A DNA stretch of 48,366 bases from Ruegeria sp. HKCCSA071 (GTDB lineage: Bacteria > Pseudomonadota > Alphaproteobacteria > Rhodobacterales > Rhodobacteraceae): NCBI RefSeq assembly GCF_017872555.1, contig NZ_JAEDOX010000019.1:1-48366 (forward strand). Reading direction: 5' to 3'. The notes beneath the pieces were generated by a model. That model did no database searches. It had not been told where the DNA came from and worked only from the letters and a program-made list of their open reading frames with translations. This document shows positions 45,541 through 48,366 of the stretch, piece by piece. Both the position numbers and the translations under genes were made by a program. How positions within the stretch are numbered: the stretch's first letter is position 1; every line of letters begins with the position of its first letter.

Positions 45541-46393
45541 AAGCTTCCCGTGAAACCGGAATAGTGAATTGGGGCGGTTAATCACACCGATTGCGTTTTC
45601 ACCCGCAAACCGACTGTCTTCGAATTGCGCTTCGAACGACCGCTCTCCGGCTAGCCTGCATACGCTCCCTCAAACGAAAATTCCCGTTGGTCACGTCCGC
45701 TTCCGGCTAACTGCGGTTATAAACTCAACCGAGGCAGACGACCGCTCGGTCCGCGTCTTTCGAGTCCGAGACCCATACAGCGAAGGTGCGGTTAAGACGA
45801 TGCCCCTGAAACCGCTTGGGAATGACCGCTTCGGCGACCTATGCTGTTGCGCGGCAGGATCGCCGCTGCGAATGCGAACGGATGCTGCCTCAGCAATAGC
45901 CGCGTGAGCGAAGGGCGGGTCTGTCCGCTCCCTACCAGTTCGGGCAGCACGCAGCGAATGGTCGGTATGGATTTGGCGCATCTTCGCAGGTTTCAATGAC
46001 CGCTTCGGCGAAAAGGGCTGCAGCGCAGCGAAAGGCGTGCTGCAATCGCGAGGGATTTTTGCACGAGCACACGCCGCACCTGCACGAGTCCGGAAAGTCC
46101 GCGAATCTGTGAATTCGCTTCCGGATAAATGCTGCGCCCGGTGGCCAACGACCGGTTTTCGAGCCGCACCGCAGCGCGAGAAATTATGTCGGTGCAGAAG
46201 AATTCGTGCCGCGTGCGCACGCAGCGAGAAAATCGAATTCACGGGGTTGGCTCAGAGCAGCCGTTTGCCGGGTTCTGTCTGAGTGACCGCTACGCGGGAC
46301 ATTGCGGACGGCCACTCTTGGTTGCCGCTTCGGAACACAATTTACAGTTATCTGGTTCTTAGCAGATTTGGTTGCGAAAGAAGAAATTGCAGA
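45541..46393. repeat. Repeat-rich non-coding region (GACCGCT family)
   Basis: 853 bp without a credible gene. A GACCGCT-type word recurs at least five times; the 17-mer AATGACCGCTTCGGCGA occurs exactly at 45821-45837 and 45995-46011. GTGAATTCG (about 46109) has its inverted copy CGAATTCAC (about 46233). Short frames here have skewed composition and look non-coding. Confidence 0.6.
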
Positions 46394-47071
46394 TCAGTAA
46401 AGTCTCAGCGTCTTGTAGGCCTGCCCGGCAGTTACAGATGGCGTGAGATATTTGAAGCGCTCTATTGCTAGAGCTCCGTCGGTATTTGCTCGAAACCTCT
46501 CGGTTGCACGCAACTCTACCAACTGAACCGTATTTGTAGAGCCATCAAACCGAGCACAGACTCGTGTTTCGATCCAAATTCTAAATTCTTCACCAACGTA
46601 TTTCGGAACGCGTCGGTCGACTATGACGGCATTCGAAAGCGTGCAAAAATCAGCACCGCCCGTTAGCTTCGCATTTGGCAAAGAGTCTGATGAAAGGAAC
46701 TCCAAGAGCTTTTGTCCGGGAGAATTCGCATTGGCTTTCCGCAGGTCAGAGGTGTACTTCTTGACCGTGGCTTTGACAGCCTTTTCCTTCGCGGTATCAG
46801 AACTTGCATTGGATCGATACCTTTTTTCCAGCAGTAAAATGACGAAATCATGCGTTGGGCTGAAACGCTGTGCGCAGGCTTGAACGGCACTAAACGCTCG
46901 TGCCAAAGCGCGTGAATTTTTACATCCCTTTGGGTTCTTAAACGAAGAGGTTGCGCTTATCGCTGATCCTGCGGTCGCTATGTTTGCGGCTGCTGCGCTC
47001 GCAAAAACAAAAAGTCCTAAGAACAGCGCGGATAGCATTAAACACGAAAATCTGTATCGGCTGATATTCAA
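46394..47071 (-). CDS. Putative exported protein, unknown function
   Basis: The 225-residue protein begins at a TTG (47071, AGGAC just upstream) with a signal peptide (LMLSALFLGLFVFASAAAAN). The mature part has four Cys (CKNSRALARAFSAVQACAQRF, DFCTL, VCARF), which could form disulfides in the periplasm. I recognise no family. The gene is AT-richer than the core genes and lies in a run of small exported proteins, suggesting acquisition by transfer. Confidence 0.55.
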   Translation of the reverse strand: MNISRYRFSCLMLSALFLGLFVFASAAAANIATAGSAISATSSFKNPKGCKNSRALARAFSAVQACAQRFSPTHDFVILLLEKRYRSNASSDTAKEKAVKATVKKYTSDLRKANANSPGQKLLEFLSSDSLPNAKLTGGADFCTLSNAVIVDRRVPKYVGEEFRIWIETRVCARFDGSTNTVQLVELRATERFRANTDGALAIERFKYLTPSVTAGQAYKTLRLY

Positions 47072-47353
47072 AAGTCCTGCTCCCTTTGGCTATCCCTGAA
47101 CCTTCAATCGTTGAAACCATCGTGCACAATCTAACAAAGCTTGGTTTTTGCTACATTGACACAGGACAATGCTCGATACTTCTTTGCGACTCCTGCTAAC
47201 AAAACCGTCAGCGAGATCGAATGCCGCCTTTGGGCTCGCAGCGGTCGTTCCGCAGTCTGCACAAATTAGATTCCAAGGTGTTTTTTGACTGAGATCAATG
47301 CCGCTGAGACGTCATCCGCTACTTTTGCACGATAGTAGTGGAGGAGGAGCGCC
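47072..47353. other. Non-coding gap with a recombinase-end-like motif
   Basis: 282 bp between the exported protein and the next gene. At 47229-47250, TTTGGGCTCG followed by CAGCGGTCGTTC resembles the left end of recombinase unit 1 (TTTGGGCTCG at 35011-35020 is identical), but no recombinase gene is present. Confidence 0.5.
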
Positions 47354-47782
47354 ATGCACCAATCGGTATTCGCACTTATCCGAGAAAATAAACCGTCCAA
47401 ATCTTCCGGCGTTCAAGGTGGTCACGGGTTTATCAATTTGACCAAAGTTGTGCTCGGAGCACTTTTGATTTTCGTTTTGTCGACATTGGTCCCTACGCCT
47501 GCACCGGCAAAGTCACTAGAGCAACAACTGGCGGAAATTGAAGAAGCTTTGCCAGGAAATTCGTACACAAAGTTTTCACCCGCACTAGCCGTCCAGTCTT
47601 GGGAGATGGCGGCGACCATCGCACACATTCAGAAACCCGCCTCCTGCGAAACCGCTAAGCTTATCGATACCAAGGTAGTGGCTGTGCAGCAGAAAGTCGT
47701 CTTCACATCAGCGAGAAAGCTAAAGCAAGGTCACTGGTCTGAGGTTTGGACCTTTGACAAGTGCGGAAAAAAATTCGGGTAA
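47354..47782 (+). CDS. Putative exported protein, unknown function
   Basis: The 142-residue protein has one hydrophobic segment (about 29-51), a signal or anchor after a longer basic start, and a mature domain of about 90 residues with two Cys (PASCETA, FDKCGKKF) that may pair. GGAGGAGCGCC precedes the ATG. No family recognised. Confidence 0.6.
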   Translation: MHQSVFALIRENKPSKSSGVQGGHGFINLTKVVLGALLIFVLSTLVPTPAPAKSLEQQLAEIEEALPGNSYTKFSPALAVQSWEMAATIAHIQKPASCETAKLIDTKVVAVQQKVVFTSARKLKQGHWSEVWTFDKCGKKFG

Positions 47783-47989
47783 GAGCTGAATTCAAAGCCG
47801 ATGGAAGAGGTACAGCTGATGGAGACTTTTCCCTTGCTAAGTAGTTCGCTGGGAATGAATTTTTGCCTTTGCGTCAGGCTTAGAGTTACCACTTGGCAGA
47901 CTAAGGCGAAGATCAGTGATGCGGACAAAGCGTCAATCCAACAAGCAGATTAATGCCTCGGCTGTTAGACAAGCGAAGGGGATATCAAA

Positions 47990-48271
47990 ATGATAATACT
48001 AGCTTTGAGGTGCTTTGCCGTTTTTGTTTCTTTAGTGCTGCTAGCAGGCTGGATCACTTCGGAGAGTTTGGCCGATCCTGCCACGCCCAAAAGCGAAAGG
48101 GTGGCCAAGTATGGAAGCTGGTCAGTCGTAAAAAAGCCATCAACTTACGTCATCGTAAACGATGCGGGTGAGCCAGTGAAAAAAGGTCGCCACTTCATTT
48201 GCAGTGCGGTCCTGTTTGCCAGCAATGTCTCGTTAGGGTCAGGACCCATTGATTTCCGCATTGCGGCGTGA
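47990..48271 (+). CDS. Small exported protein, apparently truncated by an IS
   Basis: The 93-residue frame starts with a signal peptide (VFVSLVLLAGWITSESLAD) followed by KYGSWSVVKKPSTYVIVN, faintly like IalB-type proteins. Its C-terminus runs to the left end of the IS5-type element, so the native 3' part is probably missing and the stop may come from the IS. Confidence 0.45.
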   Translation: MIILALRCFAVFVSLVLLAGWITSESLADPATPKSERVAKYGSWSVVKKPSTYVIVNDAGEPVKKGRHFICSAVLFASNVSLGSGPIDFRIAA

Positions 48272-48299
48272 TTCACGGTTCGAAAAACGAGCGGTGACC

Positions 48300-48366
48300 A
48301 TGTCTGATCTTTTCTGGCTGACGGATGCGCAGATGGCGCGTCTTGAGCCCTTCTTCCCCAAGTCTC
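48300..48366 (+). mobile_element. IS5-type transposase, N-terminal start
   Basis: The window ends inside a transposase: MSDLFWLTDAQMARLEPFFP, the conserved start of IS5-family (IS427 group) enzymes. GAGCGGTGACC precedes the ATG. The IS left end must lie between the coding part of the small exported gene and 48300; GTGATTCACGG at about 48269 may belong to the inverted repeat. Confidence 0.75.

Noticed and set aside
45691..46242. Minus-strand frame of 183 codons in the repeat-rich gap
   Set aside because: Translation is Arg/Ser/Ala-rich and follows the repeats; no start signal or domain.
1..48366. CRISPR array, rRNA, tRNA or replication origin
   Set aside because: No regularly spaced repeats, no rRNA or tRNA sequence, and no origin-like cluster was seen on reading both strands.

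Overview
The window looks like the chromosome of a marine alphaproteobacterium of the Rhodobacteraceae (Roseobacter group, Ruegeria-like). The evidence is gene content: a (2S)-methylsuccinyl-CoA dehydrogenase of the ethylmalonyl-CoA pathway, the pckA / chvI-chvG-hprK-rapZ-manX-ptsH locus typical of alphaproteobacteria, a HIG1-type twin-transmembrane protein next to an ATP:cob(I)alamin adenosyltransferase, and a DUF6473-like protein. This is inference from recognised families; no 16S or other marker is present.

Positions 1 to about 23.1 kb are dense core genome. In order: the 5' end of tuf with a plausible promoter; a lipoprotein; parC; an SH3 protein; an SDR; the HIG1 protein and cobalamin adenosyltransferase (overlapping by one base); etfB-etfA with a terminator; a DUF6473-like gene; a 3-hydroxybutyryl-CoA dehydrogenase; an acyltransferase; the minus-strand regulatory operon chvI-chvG-hprK-rapZ-manX-ptsH facing pckA; a small winged-helix gene and a membrane protein; a TauE/SafE exporter; mcd; two small lipoproteins; and recO. 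Carbon flow links several of these genes: PckA (gluconeogenesis), the acetyl-CoA-assimilating Mcd and its likely electron acceptor ETF, the acyl-CoA enzymes, and the PTS-type phosphorelay with ChvG/ChvI that often controls pckA in relatives. A good candidate for an unannotated small RNA lies on the minus strand between pckA and the winged-helix gene.

From 23.1 kb to the end the DNA is accessory and mosaic. A 5.4-kb segment (DUF3604 protein, HupE/UreJ-like membrane protein, parvulin-type PPIase, a frameshifted DUF302 gene) is bounded by two direct copies of about 307 bp of the recO 5' region, about 96% identical. The right-hand copy is a recO fragment joined to an IS transposase remnant. A polyamine-type ABC transporter operon with a divergent LuxR regulator and an SDR follows (29.2-34.9 kb).

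The most unusual structure is a pair of about 857-bp units (35.01-35.87 kb and 41.37-42.22 kb). Each carries one 210-residue, catalytic-domain-only tyrosine recombinase; the two proteins are about 83% identical by hand count, with no gaps. In both, a TTCGAGCCCA-like end sequence lies the same distance from the start codon (141 bp) and nearly the same distance from the stop. They lie in the same orientation around a 5.5-kb cassette with an arylsulfatase, two outer-membrane beta-barrel proteins, a small protein and a membrane-anchored winged-helix/TPR regulator. A PafA-like phosphatase follows the second unit. The right end holds a LysR gene, a repeat-rich 0.85-kb gap, three small secreted proteins of unknown function (the last apparently cut by an IS) and the start of an IS5-type transposase. 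No rRNA, tRNA or CRISPR array was seen.
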